DNA of 64,000 bases from Bdellovibrionaceae bacterium UBA3535 (GTDB lineage Bacteria; Bdellovibrionota; Bdellovibrionia; Bdellovibrionales; UBA840), in NCBI GenBank assembly GCA_002376845.1, contig DFOS01000026.1, forward strand, positions 124,001 through 188,000. Direction: 5' to 3'. Positions 17,231-25,573 of the stretch are shown here, piece by piece (the stretch's first letter is position 1; every line of letters starts with the position of its first letter). Position numbers and translations under genes: made by a program. Under the pieces are notes generated by a model. The model was given only the letters and a program-made list of their open reading frames with translations. It had not been told where the DNA came from and made no database searches.

Positions 17231-19315
17231 TCAATAAGGCATGCCCAGAACCTCATAGAGGTAATTGTAAGTTAGAGCCTTGATCGTTGCAGACTGCTTG
17301 TTGTTGGCAGCCCCAGCATGCCCACCTTCTGTATTTTCATAATAATATACCTTTTGCCCCATGTCCTCTAAACGCGCCGTCATCTTACGAGCATGGCCAG
17401 GATGCACACGATCATCTTTTGTTGAGGTCCATATTAAGGCCTTCGGATACTTAGGGCTGCTTTTAATATTATGATAGGGTGAATACTTAGAGATAAATTC
17501 CCAGTCCTCATCAATGTCTGGATTGCCGTACTCCCCCATCCAAGAGTGACCAGCTAATAGCTTGTTATATCGTTTCATATCTAGTAGCGGCACAGCTATA
17601 ACCACACCTGAAAATAGATCCGGTCTTTGCGTTAAAGCCACACCCGTTAGCAGACCGCCATTAGATCCGCCACGAACGGCTAGCTTGGCAGATGAACTTA
17701 TTTTTTTCGCAATTAAGTCCTCTGCCACTGCATACAAATCATTAAAAGCATTTTGTCGCTTATGTCTTTGTGCAGCCTTATGCCAGCGCGGCCCATATTC
17801 CCCTCCGCCTCGGATGTTCGCCAATACAAAAACACCGCCTTTTTCTAACCATAGCTTGCCATCACTTGCCAAATAATAAGGTAAACGAGAAACCATAAAG
17901 CCGCCATAGGCGTTAATCAATGTTGGATTGCTACCGTCAAGGGGTATGTCTTTTGCCGCCACCATAAAATAGGGAATTTTCTCACCATCTTTGGATGTTG
18001 CAAAATATTGTTTCACCTCATATTTACTTGCATCGAATTTTGGCTGCAAGTCTTGCAAAAGAAAGGATTCATTGGATTTTAAATCATAGCGATACAAACT
18101 TGTAGGCCGCAAAAAGCCCTCTACCTCTAATAGTAGGTAATCATAGAAACGAGAGCTCCAAACTATGGATGTCTTTGCCATTTGCACCGGTAGCATAAGG
18201 CTTGTAGAGCTCCATTCATTGTTACTTCTTTGTAGCCGAAGTATCTTAGGCTTTACATCTTCTAAAATCTCTAAAAGCAATTGGGATTTGGTTTGCTCTA
18301 AGGAGGTAACTGCCTGTTGGCTATTAGGGCGAAATACCAATTCGGCTCGAATCTCGTCTTGCAGTATCTTTTCAACATCAATAGCAATTAGATCACCAGA
18401 TAGAAATTCTACACCGCCAATAAAACCATCCTCTCTTACAGAATAAAAGGATTGCCCCTTGTAAAAGCCTTTGTATTCAAGATATTGCGGTAAATTATAT
18501 TGCTTCAGAGTTTTTGTTTTTAAATTGTAGTCAAAATAATTTTCTTTGTACCAAACGGGAATTTGCACAATGGTGAGTTTATCCTCTTCATAGTGGTAAT
18601 CCACATCAATAAATAAATCATCTTTGGAGGTTTCCAAGATTGTGTCTGCCTCTTGTAGTTTTTGGCCACGCCTCCATAATTTTAAAATTCGCGGGTAACC
18701 AGATTTATTTAATGAGTCTTCACCAAAATCACTTGCAACCGTGATTCTATTCTCGTCAATCCAATTCACCCAAGATTTGGCTTCTTTCAACTCGAAACCA
18801 CCGCGTACAAACTCCTTTTTCTCTAAATCAAATTCTCGAACTACCACGGCATCTTTGCCTCCGCGAGATAGCTGAACCAAGGCACGGCGGGCATGTTTTT
18901 CTTCTACATGAACACCTTTATAAACCCAATTTTCATTTTCTTGTTCTGCTAGCTCGTCAATATTCAGAAGAATCTCCCAATTGCTACGATTAGCAAAAAA
19001 ATCCTCTACGGGCATACGGCGCCAAAGACCTCTTTCATTTTGTTCATCTCGCCAAAAATTATAAGCCATATTTTTTCGAATACTAACGTAGGTGATTCGG
19101 TCCTTGTCATTTAAGACCTGTAAGGTAGATTCGTAGTCTTTTTGGAATTGCGGCTTCAGCTTAAAATGCCCCAGAGACTTTTGATTATGCTCTTCTGCAA
19201 ATTCTAAAGCTTTTTTACCTTGAATGTCCTCTAAATACATAAATGGGTCCTTGGCACATGTATGTTGCGTTACAAAAAAACTAAAAACCAGGATCATTGG
19301 CAAAATGATTTTCAT
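17231..19315 (-). CDS. Exported prolyl oligopeptidase-family (S9) serine peptidase
   Basis: 694 residues: signal peptide (MKIILPMILVFSFFVTQHTCA), a beta-propeller occupying about the first 430 residues, then an alpha/beta hydrolase domain. The catalytic Ser is in RGGSNGGLLTG, the Asp in TSTKDDRVHPGHA and the His in EGGHAGAANN. The region GGFMVSRLPYY before the Ser is typical of S9A. It cleaves short peptides, normally after proline, probably in the periplasm or outside. GGGAGG lies seven bases before the ATG at 19315, which beats the in-frame ATG at 19357. Confidence 0.94.
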   Translation of the reverse strand: MKIILPMILVFSFFVTQHTCAKDPFMYLEDIQGKKALEFAEEHNQKSLGHFKLKPQFQKDYESTLQVLNDKDRITYVSIRKNMAYNFWRDEQNERGLWRRMPVEDFFANRSNWEILLNIDELAEQENENWVYKGVHVEEKHARRALVQLSRGGKDAVVVREFDLEKKEFVRGGFELKEAKSWVNWIDENRITVASDFGEDSLNKSGYPRILKLWRRGQKLQEADTILETSKDDLFIDVDYHYEEDKLTIVQIPVWYKENYFDYNLKTKTLKQYNLPQYLEYKGFYKGQSFYSVREDGFIGGVEFLSGDLIAIDVEKILQDEIRAELVFRPNSQQAVTSLEQTKSQLLLEILEDVKPKILRLQRSNNEWSSTSLMLPVQMAKTSIVWSSRFYDYLLLEVEGFLRPTSLYRYDLKSNESFLLQDLQPKFDASKYEVKQYFATSKDGEKIPYFMVAAKDIPLDGSNPTLINAYGGFMVSRLPYYLASDGKLWLEKGGVFVLANIRGGGEYGPRWHKAAQRHKRQNAFNDLYAVAEDLIAKKISSSAKLAVRGGSNGGLLTGVALTQRPDLFSGVVIAVPLLDMKRYNKLLAGHSWMGEYGNPDIDEDWEFISKYSPYHNIKSSPKYPKALIWTSTKDDRVHPGHARKMTARLEDMGQKVYYYENTEGGHAGAANNKQSATIKALTYNYLYEVLGMPY

Positions 19316-19367
19316 GGAGGTCCTCCCTTCAGGCTTAGTAACAAAAAATGCATACAAAGGCTACGAA

Positions 19368-19377
19368 TTGTTAACAA
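19368..19377. promoter_or_regulatory. Ten-base palindrome in divergent intergenic region
   Basis: TTGTTAACAA is a perfect palindrome about 50 bases upstream of the oligopeptidase start and 110 bases upstream of the divergent exported-protein gene. Placement fits an operator shared by both; no regulator is assigned. Confidence 0.3.
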
Positions 19378-19487
19378 GCTAACACCTGCGTAGCAAAATA
19401 CGGCACCTCTCGTAATATGGGCCTCTAATGCCATTATATTGGTTCTGACAGGCCTTGAATTTGCTCTTTAAATGGTTGGAGGAAATT

Positions 19488-20225
19488 ATGTACAAACTTT
19501 TACTTGCCCTGAGCCTAGCATTTAGCAGCCAAGCGATGGCCAGTCTTGCCTTTCAGATTGATTTTAGCTGGCAAGATCAAATCCGCGGCCAAGAGAATAT
19601 GACTTACGATAGAAGCGAATATTACAATAGCTTTGGCCAAGACAGCTTTTCTTGCATCAATAAACATTTACGTAATTTGCACAACGAGGAATTGATTCAG
19701 GCCTATAACCATCATTACGAACAGACACAGAACACTTTGAACATTGGCCTAAATCTTAAAGTATCCAATACGCAACCAAACTACTGTGACTTGAATCCAG
19801 CCATTGACTGCTCCTCTACGAAAGGATTTAAGAAGCCCTCCTCGCAACTAAGCGTATCCATTAACGGAGACTTGATTCAGATGTTATCAATAGATGAGAT
19901 TCATGATCACCAGGACTTTTGCGGAAGGAACTGGAAGAAAAATCAAGAAAACTTGCAACGTAGTATCTTGCATTACCTCAAAAACCAAGAGGCAAAAAAT
20001 TTACTGCGTCAACGCTTGGAGAAACCAGGAGTAAAAGTTTTTTCCGAGCAGGAAGCTAGAGAAAATGCTCTTAAGAACGGCTATAATATGGATATTAGCT
20101 CTCAACAGGCACTGGAAGGAATCGTTGGTGTTTATTCTTACCCAGAAGCCAGCGATGTGGGCTTAAACGAATTTGCCGTAATTGATATTCCAAAACAAGA
20201 ATCACACAACCCGGCAGCACGATAA
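19488..20225 (+). CDS. Exported protein of unknown function
   Basis: 245 residues with signal peptide MYKLLLALSLAFSSQAMA; GGAGG lies six bases before the ATG at 19488. The mature protein has cysteines in SFSCINKH, NYCDLNP, DCSSTKG and QDFCGRN, an even set suited to disulfides in the periplasm, and an Asn/Gln-rich composition. The final third is helical (LLRQRLEKPGVKVFSEQEAR). No domain recognised. It converges on ppsR with an 11-base gap. Confidence 0.75.
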   Translation: MYKLLLALSLAFSSQAMASLAFQIDFSWQDQIRGQENMTYDRSEYYNSFGQDSFSCINKHLRNLHNEELIQAYNHHYEQTQNTLNIGLNLKVSNTQPNYCDLNPAIDCSSTKGFKKPSSQLSVSINGDLIQMLSIDEIHDHQDFCGRNWKKNQENLQRSILHYLKNQEAKNLLRQRLEKPGVKVFSEQEARENALKNGYNMDISSQQALEGIVGVYSYPEASDVGLNEFAVIDIPKQESHNPAAR

Positions 20226-20236
20226 TCCATTAAGAA

Positions 20237-21073
20237 TTAGAACAACTCTTCAGACTTCAATCCCATTCGGCGAGAAACCACCCGGACAATCTCCGCGGCG
20301 GTTTCTTCAAGAGCTCTTTCGGTAACATCAAAGACTGGCCAACGCTTGTTCTTTTTAAAGATTTCATTGGCGTACTCAATCTCATCGTGGATTTGTTGCA
20401 AAGAAGCATAATCACTACCAGGATCTTGCTGAAACTTTTCTAGACGATTGCGCCGAATTTTTGAGAGTTTTTCGCGATCAATGGTAAGGCCAATGATCTT
20501 TTTTTGGTCGACGTTTTTTAGTTCTTCTGGTAGCGGCACCCCTAAAACTAAAGGAATATTCGCCACCTTCCAGCCCTTGTGAGACAAAAAAATGGAAAGT
20601 GGGGTTTTGGAGGTACGAGAAATACCAACCAAAATAATATCTGCCTGGTTAAGCTCTCGCAAATCCTTACCATCATCGTGCTTTACAGTAAACTCGATGG
20701 CGGAAATACGCTTAAAGTAGGTGTCATCTACCACACGCAAAAGTCCAGCCTCTTTTTCACTACTAACCTTATTAAAAAAAGTATCCAACGCCTGAAACAG
20801 CGGACTTAATAAATCAATGGCAATGATCCCCTCTGCCATAGCCATATCGCGTATTTTCTTTTTTAGACTTTCGCTCACAACGGTATAAATCAGAAAACCA
20901 TCTTTTTCTTTAATCTCAGATATCAAACGATCTACCTGCATTTCGGTACGCACATTTTTACAACGAATGATATTGAAATCAAATTCACTGTAATGAACTA
21001 GCGCAGCTTTGATTAGCGATGTGGCCGTTTCCCCTGTGCCGTCAGATAAAATAAAGATATGGGCTTTTTTCAT
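20237..21073 (-). CDS. ppsR: PEP synthase/PPDK regulatory protein (bifunctional kinase-pyrophosphorylase)
   Basis: 278-residue DUF299 protein. Family members phosphorylate with ADP, and dephosphorylate with phosphate, a Thr on PEP synthase or pyruvate phosphate dikinase, switching flux between pyruvate and PEP. Signature segments are IFILSDGTGETATSLIKAAL, the P-loop-like VGISRTSKTPLSIFLSHKG, IPLVLGVPLPEEL and IGLTIDREKLSKIRRNR; length matches E. coli PpsR. Its ATG overlaps the upstream gene's stop by four bases, so it depends on translation of that gene. The target kinase gene is outside the window. Confidence 0.95.
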   Translation of the reverse strand: MKKAHIFILSDGTGETATSLIKAALVHYSEFDFNIIRCKNVRTEMQVDRLISEIKEKDGFLIYTVVSESLKKKIRDMAMAEGIIAIDLLSPLFQALDTFFNKVSSEKEAGLLRVVDDTYFKRISAIEFTVKHDDGKDLRELNQADIILVGISRTSKTPLSIFLSHKGWKVANIPLVLGVPLPEELKNVDQKKIIGLTIDREKLSKIRRNRLEKFQQDPGSDYASLQQIHDEIEYANEIFKKNKRWPVFDVTERALEETAAEIVRVVSRRMGLKSEELF

Positions 21074-21588
21074 TTACATACAAATGCTTTTAATAAAAAT
21101 TCGTGTACTTCCTCAGCCAAATAGCGAATAATGACTTTTGGAAATTCAGAAAATAGAATAAAAGCATAATCAGCGCAAGGTCTAAATAATAAAGCATTTG
21201 CCTCTTTAGAAAAGTAGGGTAATTCCAACTGCTCAATGCTATGAAATCCCCTAGGCCCAACACGCAAAACCTGATCCATTCGACTTTCTGGAAGAATCAT
21301 TTTATAAGTAGGAACTTCTTCCTTTTCTCCATGAGCAAATTTATCTACAAGCGTCCACTCATCACCGCTTCGACGAAATAGAAGCCCCGCCTCAAAATTT
21401 TCCACCAATGCTTCAAAAGAAATTTTGGCGCGCTCTTCTTCTGTGGCATTTAGGTAAGTGATTGTACGTGTTTTTTCACTTAACTCTGAGGATGCTTCGA
21501 AATACTGCGTCCAGTCTTTTTCATTTTCCAAAAGCAAGTCTTCAATATTGTCCAATCCACTCTTAATCCACTTCTCAATTTGCAGCAT
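21070..21588 (-). CDS. Unknown 172-residue protein coupled to ppsR
   Basis: Cytoplasmic protein with no recognised domain. The N-terminus is strongly acidic and helical (KSGLDNIEDLLLENEKDW). The middle looks like a small alpha/beta sensor fold (AGLLFRRSGDEWTLVDKFAHG, YAFILFSEFPKVIIRYLAEE), recalling but not proving a GAF-like domain. AAGGAG lies eight bases before the ATG. Because ppsR overlaps it by four bases and has no ribosome binding site of its own, the two proteins are probably made in fixed ratio and may interact. Confidence 0.75.
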   Translation of the reverse strand: MLQIEKWIKSGLDNIEDLLLENEKDWTQYFEASSELSEKTRTITYLNATEEERAKISFEALVENFEAGLLFRRSGDEWTLVDKFAHGEKEEVPTYKMILPESRMDQVLRVGPRGFHSIEQLELPYFSKEANALLFRPCADYAFILFSEFPKVIIRYLAEEVHEFLLKAFVCK

Positions 21589-21759
21589 GGGTTCTCTCCT
21601 TCAGACTTAATCAGTATAAAGGATCGGCGGCGAAAGTGTTTCAGGATTAAAGTAAACGGCAAGAATTCTTCTCTTATGTTTAGGAAGCTTTTTCCACATT
21701 GAAAAAAAAGGCAAAATCTTCCCAGCGCATGGGCTTAAGACTTTCGCTATGTCTAGGTA

Positions 21760-22665
21760 CTAATCCAAGCCGTTTTGCTGCTTGAGGATATTTAAAAAGA
21801 CCTCGACCGTTTTCATATTACGCTGTGTTTTAGAAAAGTAACAAACCAAGTTCATGGGGTAGGAAAAATCCTCAATAAGAACCCGCTTCATACGATTGGT
21901 TTGTACCTGTTTTTTAATGGAGTGAGCCGGCAAAAAGCCCCAACCCAATCCAGCTTCAATGATTCTTTTTAATGAACCAACATTGGATGACTCAAACACA
22001 GGTCTAATACTGACGTTATGGCGCTTAAGCTCTTTTTCTAAGGTATGGGAGAAACCCGGAAATTCTTTACCTAATTGTACCACTGGGCGACTAGCAAAAT
22101 CTTTAATCGCAATACGGCCTGGATAATCTAGACTTTTAGAGCTGGCAACAAGCCACATCTCATCGCGACCAATAAACTCCCCATCCTTATTTAGGGGGGC
22201 TCCGCCAAACTCGTTCTCTGCATCAGGTAGAATGGCCACGTCGATTTCTTCTTGCTCAAGAGCTCGCAACATATCACTGCCCTGACCATAGGAAAGACTC
22301 AAGCTTACGGTATCATTGTTTTTTAAAAATATGGAAAAAACAGGAGAAACCATATGCAAACCTATCGAGTTCAAAGTGCCTACCCGCAAGGTACCGGCAA
22401 CCTCTTCCCCCATAGACTGAATGGCAAGCTCCGCTTGTTTGGCCAGCTGAATGATGCGAGAAGCATAGTCATAGAGCAGGGTTCCTTGCGGTGTGGCTTT
22501 CGTGCGGCGAGATCCTCGCACCAAAAGATTCACCCCAAGGTCCTCTTCCAGTTGTCGAATCTGCTGACTCACCGCTGGTTGGGTCAAAAATAGTTTTTGG
22601 GCAGCTGAGGTCATACTCCCCTCTTTGATAACGGCGCAAAATGTATGTAACTGTTGCAGGTTCAT
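21760..22665 (-). CDS. LysR-family transcriptional regulator
   Basis: 301 residues. A winged helix-turn-helix occupies about residues 1-60 (MNLQQLHTFCAVIKEGSMTS, AAQKLFLTQPAVSQQIRQLE), followed by the periplasmic-binding-protein-like effector domain (GTLRVGTLNSIGLHMV, VDVAILPDAE, GLGWGFLPAHSI). AGGAG five bases before the ATG at 22665 supports that start over 22722. Effector and targets unknown; the divergent gene at 22812 is the first candidate, as LysR proteins often regulate a divergent neighbour. Confidence 0.93.
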   Translation of the reverse strand: MNLQQLHTFCAVIKEGSMTSAAQKLFLTQPAVSQQIRQLEEDLGVNLLVRGSRRTKATPQGTLLYDYASRIIQLAKQAELAIQSMGEEVAGTLRVGTLNSIGLHMVSPVFSIFLKNNDTVSLSLSYGQGSDMLRALEQEEIDVAILPDAENEFGGAPLNKDGEFIGRDEMWLVASSKSLDYPGRIAIKDFASRPVVQLGKEFPGFSHTLEKELKRHNVSIRPVFESSNVGSLKRIIEAGLGWGFLPAHSIKKQVQTNRMKRVLIEDFSYPMNLVCYFSKTQRNMKTVEVFLNILKQQNGLD

Positions 22666-22811
22666 TACTACTCCTATGGGACTTAGTTTAGCATAAAAAT
22701 TACTAATACCAAGCAAAGACAACGAAGTATTATGTAACAGCTATCCCGACGAAAATCTAGCTAGTTTTTTTCTGGCTGACCCTCTTAGCAATCCATTAAT
22801 AGAATGATTTT

Positions 22812-23531
22812 ATGTACTTACTATTTAGCCTTTTCCTCATGCTTGCACCCGCCGAAGCCAAACTCTTTCAGAACTCCTATGTAAAATTTGAACTGCCTGA
22901 TAATTGGCAATGCCAAATGCAGCAAACCGAATGGATATGCAGAAGTAGCAATCGGCAATCCGCACGCGAGGCCATCATCATATTGACGGCCAAAGAAGTT
23001 TCCCCGCAGGACACCCTAACCAATTACGAAAACTATTTACGCAAGCCCAAAGTTTCGGTGAACTCGAAGGGCAAGAGCATTCCAGCCACCTTAAAAAAAT
23101 TAGAAACACGAAAAATTAAAAATATGGAATGGGTAGATGGCTTGCTTCTTGGCAGCGAAATCCCTAATTTTTATACTCGCTATTTGGCTACGGTGAAATC
23201 GAAGGTGGCCGTGCTAGTTACATTCACGGCCCACCAAAGACACTATACCAAATACTCCCGCGATTTTTTTCAAGCAATTGAATCCCTAGAGGTAGTTGCA
23301 ACGGATGCGCTACTAAACCGTAGCAATACATTGCGAGGAGCTGGTACTGGCAGCTTAATTAGCAGTGATATGGGCGGCATTATACCTCCTGATATGCTCG
23401 AGGAGGGGGAATGTTTCGAAGGCGAAGATTGCTACGAGGATGCCTCTGCCAGCAATGAGTGGCTCGATTACGCCTTGGTTGTCTCGCTACTGCTGCTCGC
23501 AGTGGGCGCCTATATGGTATTAAAGAAATAG
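22812..23531 (+). CDS. Exported protein with C-terminal membrane anchor
   Basis: 239 residues: short signal peptide (LLFSLFLMLAPAEA), a periplasmic domain beginning VKFELPDNWQCQMQQTEWIC, resembling small PsbP/DUF1795-like lipid- or stress-related domains only in its opening, then an acidic Cys-containing linker (EEGECFEGEDCYED) and a C-terminal transmembrane helix (LVVSLLLLAVGAYMVL). It is probably tethered to the inner membrane facing the periplasm. Function unknown. The next gene, 37 bases on, also encodes a single-helix membrane protein. Confidence 0.75.
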   Translation: MYLLFSLFLMLAPAEAKLFQNSYVKFELPDNWQCQMQQTEWICRSSNRQSAREAIIILTAKEVSPQDTLTNYENYLRKPKVSVNSKGKSIPATLKKLETRKIKNMEWVDGLLLGSEIPNFYTRYLATVKSKVAVLVTFTAHQRHYTKYSRDFFQAIESLEVVATDALLNRSNTLRGAGTGSLISSDMGGIIPPDMLEEGECFEGEDCYEDASASNEWLDYALVVSLLLLAVGAYMVLKK

Positions 23532-23568
23532 TCGTTGAATTTTAAATGAAAGAGTTTATTTTTTATCT

Positions 23569-23865
23569 ATGGAATTTTTAGAATTACTTGCCAAAGCTGC
23601 CGGACTTAGCCCTACCACCTTGCTCATCCTTGGCTTTATAGCCTGTCTTGCTTTTCTACTTGCTCTGCGGGAGTTCGCCACTTGGTATCTACGTATTTTT
23701 CAGGTGCAAAAATCCTTGCAAGCCGTGCAGGAAGACTTAGAAAAGACTCGAGAAGATCTGCAAAATTTACGCGTGCAACTAGCTAGCCAAGAGCCCTCCA
23801 AAGCACAGCCAGTAGCCGCGCCCCAGGATACCTCCAAAAAAGATCGCTTTACCCTTTCCCACTAA
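23569..23865 (+). CDS. Small membrane protein with coiled coil
   Basis: 98 residues: one transmembrane helix near the N-terminus (TLLILGFIACLAFLLAL), then a heptad-like coiled coil (VQKSLQAVQEDLEKTREDL) and a Pro/Ala-rich tail. Topology is probably N-out with a cytoplasmic coiled coil. No family recognised; its position suggests an operon with the previous membrane-anchored protein. Confidence 0.7.
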   Translation: MEFLELLAKAAGLSPTTLLILGFIACLAFLLALREFATWYLRIFQVQKSLQAVQEDLEKTREDLQNLRVQLASQEPSKAQPVAAPQDTSKKDRFTLSH

Positions 23866-23960
23866 GCCGCGAAAAAGGCAGTGAACACTTTTTACAAATT
23901 GCAATTTCATCTGGCCTATTCTTGAGACTTGCCTTATTATCCGGCACTCAAGGAGACCCC

Positions 23961-24788
23961 ATGAAGCCTATTTTTCTTCTAATAAGTAGTTTTTTATTCT
24001 CCCTTTCCTTACACGCCTTAGAAGGCGCCTGGCAGGGCACCTATAAAGACCCAAAGAAAACTGCGTCCTTTACTCTGATTGTAGAAGCAAATGGCTCTGC
24101 CACATATTATGATGATTCCTCCGTTGGTCCGTACTGTAAGGGCCAAGTGGCCAGCACCAAGCGATTCGTTAGCTTGAACTTCACCTGCGATAAAAAAGTG
24201 AGTGGCGGCATTTTCACCGCCACCAAAGAACTTCGACTAGAAATTTATAGTGAGCCTAATGAGTTGATGCAAAACTTAGGACTCATGGAAGTGGAAGTAA
24301 AATCCAATGCCATGGGCCGCAATACAATGCTCATTCAAAAAGTACCAGAGATCAGCTATGGCTCCCTCCACCTGCGCCCTACGGTATTTGACGCCACCAT
24401 TGCCTTGTATCAATACGACCAATTTAGAGGGAATATGCAGGTGCAACTGCACAAGTCTTCGAGTTTAGAAGTGGCTTCTGGTGAATTGCGCTTTCCACGC
24501 AACTACTATGTTTTTGGGCGCAAGGAAGAAATTCGTGAAGATGGTTTACCTTACTACCTATCTCGCTTTGGCTCCTACAAGTTTGACGAAAATTTTCTTG
24601 TCTTCGAGGTTCGTGACGACAACGAGAAAAGACTGGAATTAGCTTTGGACCTGAGCTCTATTGATAAGGAGAATGTCTACTTATTTAACGATGGCAATTT
24701 ACCAAAAAGCGTGGAACTAAAAAGAATCCCCGCCAAAATTAATGGGCAAGACATTGAGGTAGAGATTTACCCTCCCGCGCTGTTCTAA
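23961..24788 (+). CDS. Exported protein of unknown function
   Basis: 275 residues with signal peptide MKPIFLLISSFLFSLSLHAL, and AAGGAG seven bases before the ATG at 23961; the longer in-frame reading from 23922 lacks this. The start of the mature protein (EGAWQGTYKDPKKTASFTLI) followed by paired cysteines (GPYCKGQ, FTCDKK) looks like a small beta-barrel or lipocalin-like sandwich. The C-terminal part is strand-rich. No confident family. Confidence 0.75.
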   Translation: MKPIFLLISSFLFSLSLHALEGAWQGTYKDPKKTASFTLIVEANGSATYYDDSSVGPYCKGQVASTKRFVSLNFTCDKKVSGGIFTATKELRLEIYSEPNELMQNLGLMEVEVKSNAMGRNTMLIQKVPEISYGSLHLRPTVFDATIALYQYDQFRGNMQVQLHKSSSLEVASGELRFPRNYYVFGRKEEIREDGLPYYLSRFGSYKFDENFLVFEVRDDNEKRLELALDLSSIDKENVYLFNDGNLPKSVELKRIPAKINGQDIEVEIYPPALF

Positions 24789-24800
24789 GCATTATGCAGC

Positions 24801-24912
24801 CCATCTACTAGTTGACATTCTTATAGGTCGGCATACACCCAAAAAGACATAGCCGCTTTTCGGACAGGACATGCGGAAAAGGTAGCTGACACCTATTGGG
24901 GACACCTATTGG
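24801..24912. repeat. Intergenic element with shared oligomers and a tandem duplication
   Basis: CCATCTACTAG (24801-24811) and GTAGCTGACA (24882-24891) recur three bases apart at 35731-35754. Here they are separated by 70 bases. Next to the second, GACACCTATTGG is duplicated in tandem (24888-24899 and 24901-24912), the latter copy covering the fliL stop codon. Both sites lie just beyond the stop of a minus-strand gene. Confidence 0.4.
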
Positions 24913-25466
24913 ACTACGAGGTTGGTAAAATAGATTCCTTTTACCACGCCTTGATCCAAGAAGCGGTTTAAGGTTCCGATGATTTCATCTTTAAGTAAAA
25001 GCTTACCTTGGATGCTCTCTAGATCTGTAAAGGATTTTTCATTTAAAATCTTGGCAATGCGGTCACGAGCTTCTGTTGTTTTGGTGATCACTTCCTCATA
25101 ACCATTTTCATCCACCATTTCCAAGCTCATCTCAATCTGCATGGATTTTCTAGCCTTACCGGCAAGATTGATCACAAAGGGGTCCATTGAGTAGATAATG
25201 GGCTTTTCCTCAAAGAACTTCATTTTTTCAGCAAACTTAAGCCGTTTGATCTCTTCCCCAATGGGATCGGCCACATAACCAATGGTATTGGAGTAGACCG
25301 TAAAGACTGCTGCTCCCCCACCGAGCACATTGATAGCAACAAAGGCCATAGTCAGGATCTTTTTCCAGTCCTTCTTCTTTTTAGGCGTTTCCGCCTTTTC
25401 CTGTTCTTGATTTTCTTCTTCTGCCATAGTCAATTTATCGGAGATTTTCTTCTGGACTAAAGTCAT
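24906..25466 (-). CDS. fliL: Flagellar basal-body-associated protein FliL
   Basis: 186 residues. A charged cytoplasmic N-terminus rich in Glu and Lys is followed by one transmembrane helix (ILTMAFVAINVLGGGAAVFTV) and a periplasmic FliL domain (YSMDPFVINLAGKARKSMQIEM to GIYFTNLVVQ) that in structural work encircles stator units. No other flagellar gene is nearby. The start may be 25466 or the in-frame ATG at 25427; neither has a strong ribosome binding site. A tandem 12-base duplication spans the stop codon. Confidence 0.85.
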   Translation of the reverse strand: MTLVQKKISDKLTMAEEENQEQEKAETPKKKKDWKKILTMAFVAINVLGGGAAVFTVYSNTIGYVADPIGEEIKRLKFAEKMKFFEEKPIIYSMDPFVINLAGKARKSMQIEMSLEMVDENGYEEVITKTTEARDRIAKILNEKSFTDLESIQGKLLLKDEIIGTLNRFLDQGVVKGIYFTNLVVQ

Positions 25467-25573
25467 TTTGTTCGGAAAAATAAAGTATATTTTTGAGAAA
25501 ATGGTGAACTTTTAAACAGCTTAATTGAGAGATCATGCTTCTAGTCTTTAGAAAATCCTTAGAATGCCGTAGA

